Shown piece by piece: positions 51,301 through 64,000 of a stretch of 64,000 nt of DNA. This stretch comes from Chamaea fasciata. Its lineage: Eukaryota; Chordata; Aves; Passeriformes; Sylviidae. A program made the translations under genes and the position numbers. How positions within the stretch are numbered: the first letter of the stretch is position 1; each line of letters begins with the position of its first letter. The notes under the pieces were generated by a model. The model was not told where the DNA came from and did no database searches. It was given only the letters and a program-made list of their open reading frames with translations. The DNA is taken from assembly GCA_029207755.1 (NCBI GenBank), contig JARCOQ010000003.1, positions 86,137,994 through 86,201,993 of the forward strand. Direction: 5' to 3'.

Positions 51301-53170
51301 CATCTGGCTATTTCTTGAATGAGCAGAAGGGTTCTTTTTACTTCATTATATTCCTCATAACTGAACATTGGTGTGCATATTTGCCTAGTTCAAAGATGCT
51401 CATTAGTAAAAGCAACAGTAAATCTTCAAACTTCTGGAAACTGTGAGGTTGTCTAATGAGACTTTATAGAGAAATTATCAGTCCAGTTTGGCTTCCAAAG
51501 AAACTAGTAATTGTGGAATAAGAGTAAAAATCCTAATTCTCAGTAATCTTGCCGTTTCAAATAAAATATAAAGTGTAGGCAAATGTTTTTGCTTCTGTTT
51601 GTATGATAGACAAGAGAGAGGAGATTGAAAAATTGTGCCTGAACCCATTTATGTTAATATCATTAAAACAAGGCAAAGATGATGGTGATGATGATGACTC
51701 CATGGCAATGAATCGTGTTTTGTGTAAAAAACTGTGTGACCTATAAAAACTGTGTCACAAAGGGAAAGAGGCAATGACTCTCCACAAACCATCTGGAACC
51801 AGTTCACATAATTTTTCGAGAGTGATACTCCACTGGTTGCTAGGAAAAACATAATCCAAAGGAATGTTTCCTATTTTTCTTATGCGTTGTAAAGAAAGTG
51901 TTCTTTTGAAAGAAAATAGAAGGACTAGCACCAGTACTTTATGGATATTGGCTTTATGAGCAACTTTCAGAAACAGATCTTTCAAAAATGAAATAGCCTG
52001 TGCAATGCAAAACACAATTATCCGAAAACTCAAAATATTGCTCCAGACAATTGAAACCATGAGTTATACTACAATTGATTCAGTTGGAAGGGCACCAAGA
52101 TTCAAAAATCAGGAGTGTAAATATTGTTGTTGTTTCTTAAACTAAGCCATCACATACACACCGAAACTAAATCTTACTTCTCTGACTAAAGACAGCTCAC
52201 ATGTCAACAGAACAGTTTATTTAAAATGTTCATATTCTCAAGATAGATTTTTTTCCTCCACGTCTGACCAAAAAAAAAAAAGTCATTACTTTCAATAACT
52301 TTTTAAAAAAAGTTTGTGTTTTTGAAAATATATAAAAAAAATGTAAATTTTGTATTCTCATTTTCAATGAAGTTCCAATATTCAAATATTTCAATTCAGT
52401 TCCGAAGCACAGTATTTAAATTTAATGGAAAACTCTTTCAAGTTTTAGAAATTAATTAGTTTGTTCTAATTTTCATAGCTTACAGTGCATTGGCATAATC
52501 ACAGCCAAAGTCCGTGAATGACCTTGTTGATTCTTGTCAGCTCTGGGGAAAAAAGTTGTCAAGTACCCAAAAGTCATGCTAAGAACATAGGTTCTTACCT
52601 TCAAAAATTTAAGCTACAATTGATGCAGATACTGATACCTGAAGCTGAAAACCTAACCTCCATTTGTAACCAGCAAAGCAAAAGCAGAATTGTTGGGGTA
52701 TAATTCAACACATCTAAATCCATCTTTTTTTTTTTGAGATCAGAATCACTATAAATGAACTAATGATAATGATATCCAATGTATTCTCTACACCAGTATT
52801 GTAATTAAAAATAATTGATGTGAACAGAAAATGTTACAAGTACCTTAACTTTAAACTAATTTGAAACTCATAAAAAGAATTACTGTTTATAGAAAAGCAA
52901 AAAACATCAAGAAGAAATGATAAAATCTTTGGTTTGTCAATATCTTCAAACAAACAGTTAAAATTGCTTCTTTTCAAGAAGTACTTGACATTGTCTTAAG
53001 TTTTAATGCAAAATTAGATGACTTTTGAATTTAAATTATGCAATATCAATAGTGTCTCTCCTACACTTTTGTAAGTTTTGCAATTTCTCATTATGCAGGG
53101 CAGATGATCTAAGAGGAGGACAGAAATATTAAGAAAATAGAATAGAATTTATTTTAAGAGTATCATTGAA

Positions 53171-53217
53171 CTCCCACTGGAGTTGATGGGAAAATGCCTA
53201 GCTACTTCAGTGGGAGT
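53171..53217. repeat. Hairpin, possible old repeat fragment
   Basis: Arms 'actcccactggagt' and 'acttcagtgggagt' are complementary with one mismatch around a loop of about 20 bases. The words resemble an old amniote repeat with alternating 'cttcaatgggag' and 'ctcccattgaag'. The match at 5500-5585 may be a relative. The family is not named. Confidence 0.4.
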
Positions 53218-56200
53218 AGTACTAGACCTATGATAAGCAGGTTGTATTTTGTAATTTACAGTATATAGTGGTCCTACAAAATAAGATTCAGAAACTAATT
53301 GACCTTCAGGTTGCTTCATCTTGTAGAAAGCAAGAACTTTTGCAGCAAATACCTATAGGTTTTCATAACCTTAGAAATACTGGAACATATTTTTAAGATG
53401 AATTAATGGATCATGAAGTTTATGGTCACTTATGACACAAAAAAAAAAAAAAATAGACATGAAAAAAAACCCCAAAAGTTTTGGGTTTAGTTACATGCTT
53501 AGACTGCACATATATCTTAAAATATATCTAACTTGTCAGATAACCCAATGCCTATCCTGGGTATTTTGGAGTAATCCTGGAGCTAAAATTAAATCAATAT
53601 AAAATCAATCTTTTATTTTGTTTCCTCCCCAAACCACCCCACACCCCCCCAATCTCCCCCCAAGATACTTCTTTTTATAACATTAAAAGGTGAATCTTTA
53701 ACTCTCATTGGCTTGTCATGTACTTCTTGTTTCTTTGCCTCTAAATGAGCATAAGTATTTGAGAATGGAGAAATAGCATCTTTGGACATTAATTGCATAA
53801 CATTAAAAATGCTAGCTGCTTCAGTATTAATTGTAAAATGCTCATGCCTCTAGGATTATTATAATTTCATTCACCAGTACTGTGAATTCAGTATTTTAAT
53901 AAAGGCTGTTGAGAAAATCAAATGAATTTAAGTGAACAGCTTTGATGATTGCCATCAATATTGCTGTAATTACATATCAATAATAAGTAGTTACATATAA
54001 ATAATAAGTAGTAGAGAAAGGGCTACAGTTGCATATACAAGTAAGCTTAAAAATCCCCAGAGTGTAGAATGTATCTAGAATCAGACACCAGAATAAGAAT
54101 GTACATGAAAGTGACCCATCTCATGACTGCAGTGGAGGAGCCAGCACAAGCAGCAGAGGCATTGGAAGTACATGGGCACAGGATGGCGTCAGGTCTCAGG
54201 ACTATGCATGGAGGGGTCGTTTCTTGGTATAGAATTGTGCAACAACCTAGTGAAACTGCATATAGCATACAGCATAACTGAACATATTTAAGAAAGCAAA
54301 ATCAGCAATTAATTGTACAGGAATAACTACTCCAGTACTGGTTATGTGAAACTAATGACCCTGATATCCTGCAATGGTATGTATTTCATTACCATTAAAG
54401 GAAAATAACGGCTTTGGTTTAATATTCCACCCCTGAGGTTTGACTGCAATTAAAATGCAGCACAGAGTGTCATAAATATATTAAATAAATAAAATATAAT
54501 ATTTGGTAATTTTTTTATATTATTGATGCAAGCTGAGGTAGGTTATAGGAGTAAATGTTTTCTTCTTACAAGTAAAATTACAAGTTTGGGGTGTTTTTTT
54601 ATTTTCAAGATAAGAAGCAAAATATTTGCCCAATAATTTGCTATGAAGACCTTTTACAGAAAATGTCAAACTTTATTACTCAGAGCTATTTCCATACACA
54701 CTGTTAATATATCGTGATATTGAAACTGCATAAATCAGAGCACACTGTGTTTTTTAGGAACATCTCACTCCTGTACAATCTAGCTCAAAGGAAAAAAAAA
54801 GGTATGCTCTTCAGAAGTATTTTTATTTGATGCATTTTTCAGCAGCTAACAGATAAATTCATATCATCCATCAAGGAAGAACTTCATATAATCAGGAAAA
54901 GAAGATTCAACACTCCTGCAAAATTCATGATGATGCCTAAATAAAGTGTTACTTTTAGACTCGTAAAGCATATTACTGCCTAGATTCTTTATTCCCAAAT
55001 TTTCTGTTGCTCTGACTATAAATTTACTTCAGTAAGGGAATTTAAAACATTCTTCTATCACCCCTTTCTGTTTTTTTCAGCATCAGATTTTGTATGTTGT
55101 TTTGTCTTGGTATTTGATGGCCTTCTAGACAAAATGCTGACAAATAAGAGAGGGATTGATTTTGACCTTTTGCAGCTTGGAATCTACAGATATTTATGCA
55201 GATGCTTGGCTTTCTAAAAAAATGGTCTTACTGACGTCACTGTGGCCACTTCTGTTAAACATAGAAATTTTTACAGGGTCAGGATTCAGTTCTGCAGAAA
55301 TCCAAATGCAAACAAAAGAGGAGATGACTCAGCAAGTTTCTCTCATTGGTATTAATAAAGACTCCAATGCAAATAACCTAGATCTACAAGTACTTGGCAG
55401 ATCCTAGGAACATTCAGTCTTTATTTGCAAAGGAGGACTTAAAAGTAAAATCATTCTCTTATTTTAATTAAATTTTCTCTTACAGTCAGTGCTTTTCTTT
55501 GCATGCATCAGTGGAATTCCTATATTTCTGAGGTACTCTTAATATAATATTAAATTGTTAATCATTTAACCAGACGATACATCTGATTATTTAAAATCTA
55601 GAATTATATTGTACTCGTATTAATTGCAAAGAATATTAATGGTTAGAATTATCACTAACAATTGAAGATATAAGTAAAATAAATAAAATTCAATGGTATA
55701 TAGAATTGTTCATTCTGCTTCATTTAGTTTTGCATCACAAACTTCTGAAACTTGCAACAAAGTTGTGCAACTTAATGACTTAAATCTTACAGAGCTGATC
55801 ACTGAATTTATTCACAATCCCTATAACCTGTGATTTAAAATTCTTACTATTTTTATTCTTCGTTTACCTTTTGCTTGTGGTTAAGTAAATCAATTTTCTT
55901 ATCAAGTTCCAAGCTACAATGAAATAAGTTGAAACAGATAATTAATTAGTTAGAATTTGAAGTATTTCCACAAACTGTGGGGAAAAAAAGAAATTACAAA
56001 ATTCTAAGGTCATTCATGTAAATTTCATCTTAAATAAAATTCAAACTATAAGATCATGTTGAGGAAAAAGTGAGTTTATTATTTCCACTTGTGAAATCTC
56101 ATGTGAAATTGTAATATGTAATATTACCGTCTTTTGCTCTCTATGGGGCAATAAACTTCTATCCAGATGACCATGGATAAGGCTGTTCTTTAGGGAATAA

Positions 56201-57962
56201 GATGGCACGTATTTTCTTATCCTGTTCATCAGCATATCGACTGAACTTGAGCAAAAAGACAGCTTTACAACCTGCTTGGCACAGGTGTTGGATATTAATC
56301 AATGTGACAATTGAAACACTTTAGCTGGATTCTTTGCAAGCCTACTTCTAGCCAGTTTGGTCATATTAGTTCAATTTGTACAGAACATGATTTTCTTTTT
56401 GTAGCTGCTTTGCATAAAAATAGGAAATAACAAAGAGTCTTTCTTTTCATTAACATCTCATATACAAATGATGAGCTGTAACATTTAATCCTTCCCGAAG
56501 ATAACATGATTTTCTCTGGTCATTTTAAAACACAGTTTTTCAATGTGCTGATACTTTCTGGTATCAAATTAATATTGCAGTAGTGTGATGTATGGTGTAC
56601 CATCAGATCAAAGAAGAATGTGGCCATTCTCATTAAACGACAGAGTTTGCTTTTTGTGAAAAAAACCCCCCATCTTATTCCTAGTGGTGAATGATGTGTT
56701 TATTTGTGTCTTGTAGCTACAGTTCATTAGATATTATTTCCATCACAATATATTGTGGTGTATATTAGCTCTTATTTCTTGAGTGTACATAGGTAAGAAA
56801 GAGATCAGCTGACTGGGCACCCTGACTCTGGTTGACAACATAGCGTCACCTGTGTCAGCAGGTTTTTAAATCAAACCTGAAGGTATCCAAATAGGACAAA
56901 TACTTTTCACATTTATGTTTTGTTGCTGCAACTCGGCATCTAAAAGTAAAGACACTCTACCAGAGTCATGGCGCAAAAATCTGTCTTTTCCTAAAGTTTG
57001 TTGTAACCAAAGTGGGGTTTGTTGACTTGTTTGTTTTTGTTTGGTTTGGTTTTCCTTCCAATAGTGCTGTCGGTTGGTAGGATTTTATAAAGATTAGTTT
57101 GTTTTCATCAGGTTAGTGGCAAATAACAGAGGAATTTTTTTAATATAATATTTATATACTTAGATTGAAACTGCTGTGAAAAATGGATATTCTGGTACAT
57201 TTCTTATATTAATCAGTCTCATTCAGAACTGAGATTGTCATGACATGTACTTTTAAGGACAGAATATTTCTTAATTTGAGGTGAAATTAACTTATTTGGA
57301 AAGCCCTAAGATATACATGGTAATATGAAATTCAGTGAAAGGATGAAAGATTCCTGTCAGTTTTCTGATCCATGCTGAAATACAAGATTCTGTAACCAAG
57401 ACAATAATGGTGTTTAAACTATATAAACCTTAATATGTTTTTGGGCAATGAATTTGTACTGCTGACTGTAATGCAGGCGTACACAGACTACAGAAGAAAG
57501 TGATGTGTTTGTTATGGTTTGTTTCCTTGTGATTGGTTCTGCTTTGTTTCATTTCAAAGTGAAGAGGTGTCATTACAGGGTAAGACAAAAGAGTTAGTAA
57601 AAATTCTGATGGCTCTGCACCTCGATATTAGAAATGTAATGTTGATCAGATTCATATACATGAGAATGGAATTTTCCATTGTTAATTATTCTAAGTAAGA
57701 TTATTCTATGTATAAATTATTATGTTTGTACATACTATTATATTTTAGTTTTGGAAAATGTAGTCTATGGTGATATTCAAAAGCATGTCCATCTTTTTTC
57801 ATTGGATTTGTATGAAACACCTCTCTGAAAACAGAAAATGCTGCTCATTTACTACATGTGTAATCACCATACATGAGTTTCTTCAGTGATCCCTTTTCTG
57901 GGGAAGAGAGTTTCAGAAAAAATGTTTTGTTCAAAAGCTGTGAATTGCATCTTTGAAATTAC

Positions 57963-57989
57963 TTTTTTTTTTTGTGTGTGTGTGTGTGT
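57963..57989. repeat. T-run plus (GT)8
   Basis: Eleven T then eight GT units, a compound simple repeat in unique sequence. Confidence 0.95.
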
Positions 57990-60900
57990 CTGAGTAAGGA
58001 TGCACCTTAGGGAAAATACTACATTTTTAATATACGTATAATTTTGATAATCTAGGTAGGTTTAAAACAACAGAACAACTGCTATGATCCTACTATACTA
58101 TTGCTTATTCTGGACCCACAGTTTTACTTGTCATTTTTTCAAACTTTTTATTATCTTCTAAAGGTTATATGTCTCCTGGAGCTTTTGACTGGTTCAAATC
58201 TTCATATCTTTTAAGCAGTAGTAAAGACTACTGCCTTCATGTTGTGGCTCTGATTCAAAATTTTACGTTTTCACTATATTATTAGCATACTTTGAGTGGG
58301 TGTGTAGGACTGAAAAGATATGACATTGAATGTATATTACTATAATTTCTGGGTAACCTGTAACACAATATATATTTATTTTAATAAAGAAATATGTATT
58401 TGTTTGTTTAGCAGTCATTCGTAAAATGTTACAAAGGAAGTGATAAGAAGTAGAAGCATTTTACTGTCTCCTGAACTAATGGTCCAAGTCTTATCACCTG
58501 GCAACACCGGCTCAGCTGTGATTCATGATATATAGATAAAATATAAGGCTACAGGCAGTAATCATAAAGACTAACTGGCCTCATGAGACTAATTTCCCAT
58601 GACTTCCCCAGCAATCCATGCACAAGGATAGGTCCTTGGAAGAGTGATTCAGAGGAGGTGTCTAAATCAACCACTATGAATTGCCCTCTAGAAAATATAT
58701 TTTTTCCCTTGCTAACTGAAGAAATCCAGGGAGATTCGCCTTAAGAGGTCAGTATTTGCTTCTGTGAATACTCTTCAGCGATGAGGGTCTGCAGGATTCT
58801 GCTATACAAAAATATAATTTGGCACAGAGGCCTTCTAAGAACAAATTTATCATCAGTTTAAAACTCTGCATTCTGAATGGGAACTTCATAAATAGGTCAA
58901 GGAGCTACGTGTCCCCTGTTTGCTCTGCCTGGGAAACATAACCATGCAGTAAGTAACTGAACACTTGGACAAACAGAAAAAAACTCATCTTCATGATAAT
59001 TCAAAAGTATAAAAATTGTTTGGTCTTATAGCACAAAAGTCTGACACTGGAATTCACTATTAAATGTGAAAATGCTGGGATTTCTCTACTGAGCCACAGA
59101 AATTGAGGTTTTGATCCAATAAAGTACCTAGAGACATGCCTGACTGACCTGCTAACATCTGTGGCTCTATTTGTGCTTACATCCAGAACATGCTAAATAC
59201 TTGAAATGTTAGTCCTTCAATTTAAATCAACAAAAGGTAAAAAAATAATTTCTCAACCTATTCACATTGAATAATACTGACAAACTGATGCTGTTTGGAC
59301 TCAGTACTACATATGCTTTTTTTAAAATATAGTAATATGCAGCATCTGGTTATTTGTTATGGAATATTTTCACATTTTAATTGCTTTTGCTTCTCACTTT
59401 TATTTTTCTCTTCTTGCAGCAGTCGCTCTCTATTGATGCTTTTTTCAACAGTGTGAAGGGAGGCTTTTGTTTTGTTTTGTTTTCTCTTAGGAATATCTCA
59501 GCTGACATAAAACTCTAAAATGTTTTGTTGTGCCTGTGGTTCCAGTGCCATGGCAATGCAATACTGTCAAATGAGGTGATTTTGAACTCTTGTCTGCTGT
59601 TGAATATGGCCTGGAAACCACAGGACTGCAGTCAGAGACAACTCCATTTCAGAAGGATAGGGAGACAAATAGGGTATGCAGAAAGCAGATGTCCCCAGAT
59701 CTACAGAGATGTAGAACTTGTTTCCCATTAGTCTCCAAGCACCAGAGGTTAAGAGGTTAGACTTTCTGGTATTTTCTCCATGTCACTTGATATCAGTATG
59801 AAGCCAATTTCAGTGGTATTATCATTTCCTCCTCCTACACGTTCATACACCTTGACTATTTTTCTTCTCCTTTTTTTTCTGCTGTATTTCCATATGGTAA
59901 TACAGCTGGCATGTTAATTTGTTAAAAGAATGAGAAAGCTTCTGCCTTACTAAGGGACAAAAAGGTTGAGCAAAGGACAGTAGTAATTCTGGCTTTCATA
60001 GAACTATTTTATGGGTTTATATTGGACATAGTGACATTGTTAAGCATATTGTCCAAAGCACATTTGTGATAAAAATATTCCAAAAATATTATTTCGTAAG
60101 TAATATCTTATTACAAGTCAATGCACTTCACAGCATTGAAACATTAATTATATATGGAGAGATGCAAACTAGGATCTGCATTGTTGAGGTATTCATTAAA
60201 ATAAATTGAAAATAAAGATCAACTATGACAAGCTGATAAAATTATTAATCAAGAAATAGGATTTTATACACAGTAAAAGATAAGTCCAGTTTTCATCCAT
60301 GAAAAATATATTCTCAATAAGGTAAAGTGATTATCTCATTTCCCCTATCAGCAAATGTATCACAGTAATATGAGTGAACACTGGATCAATCAGGATGCAA
60401 AAACCAATTTTAGAGGTGTCCTCTGTGTTTGTTAATAGAGATATAGAAAATTTTTCATTTCTAACTTTTTTATTGCTTTCAAGTAGCCTCTCTACACTGT
60501 TTTGCTGAATGGTATTAAAAGAGCTGCCTGGTTATGGTTGCAATTGCAGATTTCAGTATTTAAAATTTTATTAGGGCAAAATCATTCATATTATCACTCT
60601 GGAGGTCAGACATTGCCTAAGACAATCTCAAAGGCTTTGGAATAATAGGTAGGACATTTATTAAAAATTCCTAAGTATTAGCCTTAGAAACACACGTGCC
60701 TGTTTTTTCATCTAGTTCTGTATTGTTTCTTTGATTTGTACCTGAGGATATTTTTTACTGAAAAATATAACTTGTGCCAGTAACAAGATTGCTTACAAGA
60801 ATTTACGTTACTATTCACCCACTCCCTAGTTTAGGACGCTGATGTAATTAAGAAGAAAAACACGGAAGCTAGATTATAACAAATTTTCACTCATGAATGA

Positions 60901-62833
60901 AGATATATGGACATGATCAACCATACCAAACTCAACAGTATGAACACAGGCATAAAGTTTCTCATGTGTACAGGTATATTTCATGCTGAACTGTAAGTCC
61001 AGGTTCATATGAGAGAAAAAGTTGCTTGCACAGATATGATTTTACAATTAAATTAAGAATCCTTGGCCTTCATGAATACCGATTTTATAATGACAGAGGT
61101 GTTTTTCTGCTTATGCAGAACTTACAGAAAATAACTGACACCATTTGCTTGAAATATTTTGACTTTTGTTATTTTGTGTTCTGAATGACCACACATGATA
61201 AATATATGTTTAGGGAATTTTTTCATTATAAAATAATAAGTTTAAAAGTTCTCGAACTAGGTTAGATGTTTTAGGTTCTTATGTCAATGACTTGCACTGA
61301 AATGACAAACAATAGAAGAAAAGTCTATACTGGATCATAGCTTGAAGAGCCATATTAATCCTTCAGTCTTTCAGAAAACTTCTATTCATCTGAACAAAAT
61401 GAACAAAAAAAACACCCTCCCAACTTATACCAGAGAGCTATTAATAATAGTGCATATGAAAAGAACTATTAAAATTAGTATAGACAAGTATAGCTGGATA
61501 ATTTCTGTATATTCATTTAGATAGGAGACAAATTTTCAAGTGTTAGATCATTTACTGGCAATCTTGATTCTGCTTCATGTAATGATTTGTGAACTACGAG
61601 AACAAATGTATGGAGCAACACAGATGATTACTGTCAGAAGTGAGATGCTCAATATTTACCACAATGCCAGAAGAGTTGGCTATAGGATCACTGACAGCAG
61701 TTAATATTAAATGTGTGTACAAGCTCATTGGCAGAAAACTTCCAGTTTGTACAGCATCATGCTTTGTCTGGTGGCTTAATACCAATTTCACAGTGTGCCA
61801 TACTAATAAGCAGATGCAGCAAAACTGTGAAAGAGGAGGTTAAGGGGTGTAAACATCACCATGATCATGTCACACGATGGAGAAGCATCTCTATCCTCTT
61901 CCAGAAGTGCACATGGTTGTGGATGCAGATGGTTGGAAAGGAGATCAACTACCTCTGCCACATCCACTTGAAGTGCCAAAGAGTAGCTATGGAGATCCAC
62001 AGAACATAAATATATTGTTGTGGCTACAGTTGAAAAATGGGAAACAGTAATTGTTTTTGTAAATCTGAATTTTCAATATCAGGATTCTTATTTATATATT
62101 TGTATTTGCTTGTTTGTTGTGCTTGTTTGGTTGGTTTTGTTTCTGAGTTAATGGAAAAGAGAGAGCTTGTTTGCTCACTAATGAAGCTTAAAAATATCCT
62201 AAAATACGCATTTACTCCCAAAATGAATCAAAATTACCATGAGTACATCAGGAGGTACTTTGCTTTGATTTGATTGCCCTTTAGATTTTTGAGCTATTCC
62301 GGATCTTTTTTTTTAATCAATAAGTTTGCTTCAGTAGTTGTGTTTATGTTTCCATATTTTCCTGGAAGCTGTTCTAGACTGAAGTGTAGAGAGGCAGCCT
62401 AACCCTTTACTTGAAAGGGTATATTTCAAGTGACCAATAACGATGTGGGTTTTATATGATAAAAAATTCTGCTCTTTAAATAAGGTTGCCAAAACTCATT
62501 CTTACCCTCCAAATGTAATGTTCATCCCCTAAAAAACACAGGTCAGACTGTAAGATTTTGTATCTAAGCAAGCTGATAAACCTATAAAGATCAACGGATG
62601 AGTTTATAAGATTTTTAAAGTATTATCTGTTGGAAGTGTTTGGTTTAAAGTTGACTGTGGAGCAAGAGTTAGAATTGGGTAATTTTGTAGCTTGTAAGTC
62701 ATTATCAAAATATGAGTAGAGATGCATATGTAGCCTCACATTAAAAAGCAAGCCTTTTTTTTTCTGGGAAAATTTTAATTAATTTCATATCATCATGCAG
62801 GTACCTATCTCCTCTTTTCATTCTTCCTCTCCC

Positions 62834-62861
62834 TTTCCACTTTCCACTTTCCACTTTCCAC
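62834..62861. repeat. Four perfect 7-bp tandem units
   Basis: TTTCCAC occurs four times in a row without change. On the minus strand it reads as a repeated GTGGAAA motif inside a 96-codon frame (62741-63031), which I regard as accidental. Confidence 0.95.
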
Positions 62862-64000
62862 TTCATAAGGAAGAACTGCAGATTTGACTGGTACTTTTCT
62901 AGATGCTTTAATCTTACTGAGTAACTGAATTTACCTCCAACAGGACTGTAGCATAGCCTCAAACATCTCAGTGTATGCTGGTTTAAACTGCACACTCCCT
63001 GTCCCTCCCCTTTTTTGCATCTCAAGTTCAAGTTTTAAAAGCAGTATGTGTATTACAGCACTTAAGGGCCTACAGGCTGTCAATGGACTCCATGTACTAT
63101 TTGGATTATTTGATTTGGGGTGGGAGTGTATTTACCATTAGGCCATTGTTTTCTCTAATATGAGGGCTCAGACATATCAATCTTTCAGTTTAGACTTTAA
63201 AATGGTAGGTTTTTTTTTTTTCTCTACTAAAACAAATAGTAGTAATACCACATTGAAGCCCAGTGGCACTTTCACTTAAGTGTGAATTATAAAGCTTAAG
63301 AAAAACATTGAAACAATACTTCCCTTTCAGTTTTCTCTGTGTTCTGCCTTTTCTGGTCTTGCTGCAAAAGATGATAAATAAGACTCAAAAAAAAAAAATT
63401 CTATACGTTAAGATGAGACGTTTTGCTTCTTAGTTAATTTTTAATACAGTCAAAGGCAAAGCTGGTGAGGTCATTCAGGAAAAAATTAGAAAAACAGTCA
63501 ATTTTTTTTTTTGTCTCATGGTTGTTTACAAATATAAGCAGATTCTTTAAAATGTTTTGCATTTGTCACATAAAAAGTCAACTACTTCACAAATGAACAG
63601 TGTTTGTGCTGGGAAGGGATTTAATGGACCTTATAGCCTATATATCTAACATGCCATTTAGAAACTTAAATTTTTACATATTAATAGTTTATTTGATAAG
63701 TGACTGCTGAGTAACTGTTGACTGTTATATACTGTACCTTCCTCTCTATATGGAGATCTCCTCTTGTGCACTCATAAAAAAGCCTTAAAAAATCTTTTAA
63801 TGTGTTAAACTTCATTGAATTCAACTTCAAACATTAGTATTCTGAAGTGAACTTGATATGTTTCTGAAATATTTTTTTTGCTCAATTGCTACAATTCTGA
63901 AATGACCAAGCTAATACACAGTGGATCTGTGTTATCTGAATTTTCTTTTTCTGGCCTGGGGCATCGTTTGGCTGCATACAACAAATCTGCCCAAGGCTAC

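Larger units (their letters stand above)
47326..64000. other. 16.7 kb AT-rich, almost transposon-free sequence
   Basis: I recognise no CR1 or LTR of convincing length in this last quarter. Only simple repeats are clear, listed separately. Frames of up to 110 codons (49634-49966, minus), 101 (51755-52060, minus) and 98 (61713-62009, plus) have no domain. 61600-62010 and 58490-58990 look less AT-biased, and exons or conserved elements cannot be excluded. At about 59417 'ttctcttcttgcag' resembles a splice acceptor, but no convincing exon follows. Confidence 0.45.

Noticed and set aside
52073..52120. Short CR1-like tail ('ttcagttggaagggcaccaa')
   Set aside because: Only about 20 bases resemble CR1, with no octamer tail or following consensus; this could be chance.
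56745..56765. Palindrome CACAATATATTGTG as a regulatory site
   Set aside because: A 14-base AT-rich palindrome is expected by chance in 64 kb of this composition, and no partner site was seen.
59400..59475. Possible exon after 'ttctcttcttgcag'
   Set aside because: The acceptor looks fair, but no clear donor, reading frame or known peptide follows within a normal exon length.
61600..62010. Possible retropseudogene with overlapping frames of 67 and 98 codons
   Set aside because: Neither frame resembles a protein I know, and no poly-A tail or target-site duplication was seen.

Overview
This window looks like AT-rich, gene-poor DNA from a bird nuclear genome, either intergenic or from inside a very large intron. 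The evidence is the repeat content. There are many fragments of chicken-repeat-1 (CR1) LINEs, ending in the octamer-like tail (ATTCTATG type) typical of that family. There are also several solo long terminal repeats (LTRs) resembling avian endogenous retrovirus families, recognised from memory of bird sequences. The mix suits a neoavian bird, but the species cannot be told from this. No tRNA, rRNA, CRISPR array, bacterial operon or convincing protein-coding exon was seen. The longest open frames lie in repeats or in AT-rich sequence without recognisable domains. Short exons of a large gene could have been missed.

Layout. 1-11 kb holds an LTR (1.45-2.16 kb), a perfect 45-bp tandem duplication (2.4 kb), a CR1 inserted inside another CR1 (2.6-3.0 kb), a decayed LINE piece (4.4-4.8 kb), two CR1 pieces that may be one broken copy (6.2-6.8 and 7.5-8.4 kb) and a GC-rich island (10.3-11.1 kb) that may be an unrecognised LTR. 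11-23 kb is sparse, with three old CR1 3' ends and an inverted duplication near 21.9 kb. 23.7-47.3 kb is the repeat-rich half. It has six more LTR segments of about four families, a 1.8-kb CR1, two CR1 pieces carrying reverse transcriptase active-site remnants, and two further CR1 3' ends. 47.3-64 kb has almost no recognisable transposon sequence, only simple repeats.

No genes work together here. Any present activity would most plausibly come from LTR promoter or polyadenylation signals, two of which look intact, or from conserved noncoding elements that cannot be recognised without alignment. I found no previously undescribed system. The best leads are homopolymer expansion at apparently the same internal site in five CR1 copies, the exon-like inverted duplication at 21.8-22.0 kb, the nested CR1 pair, and the GC-rich island at 10.3-11.1 kb.
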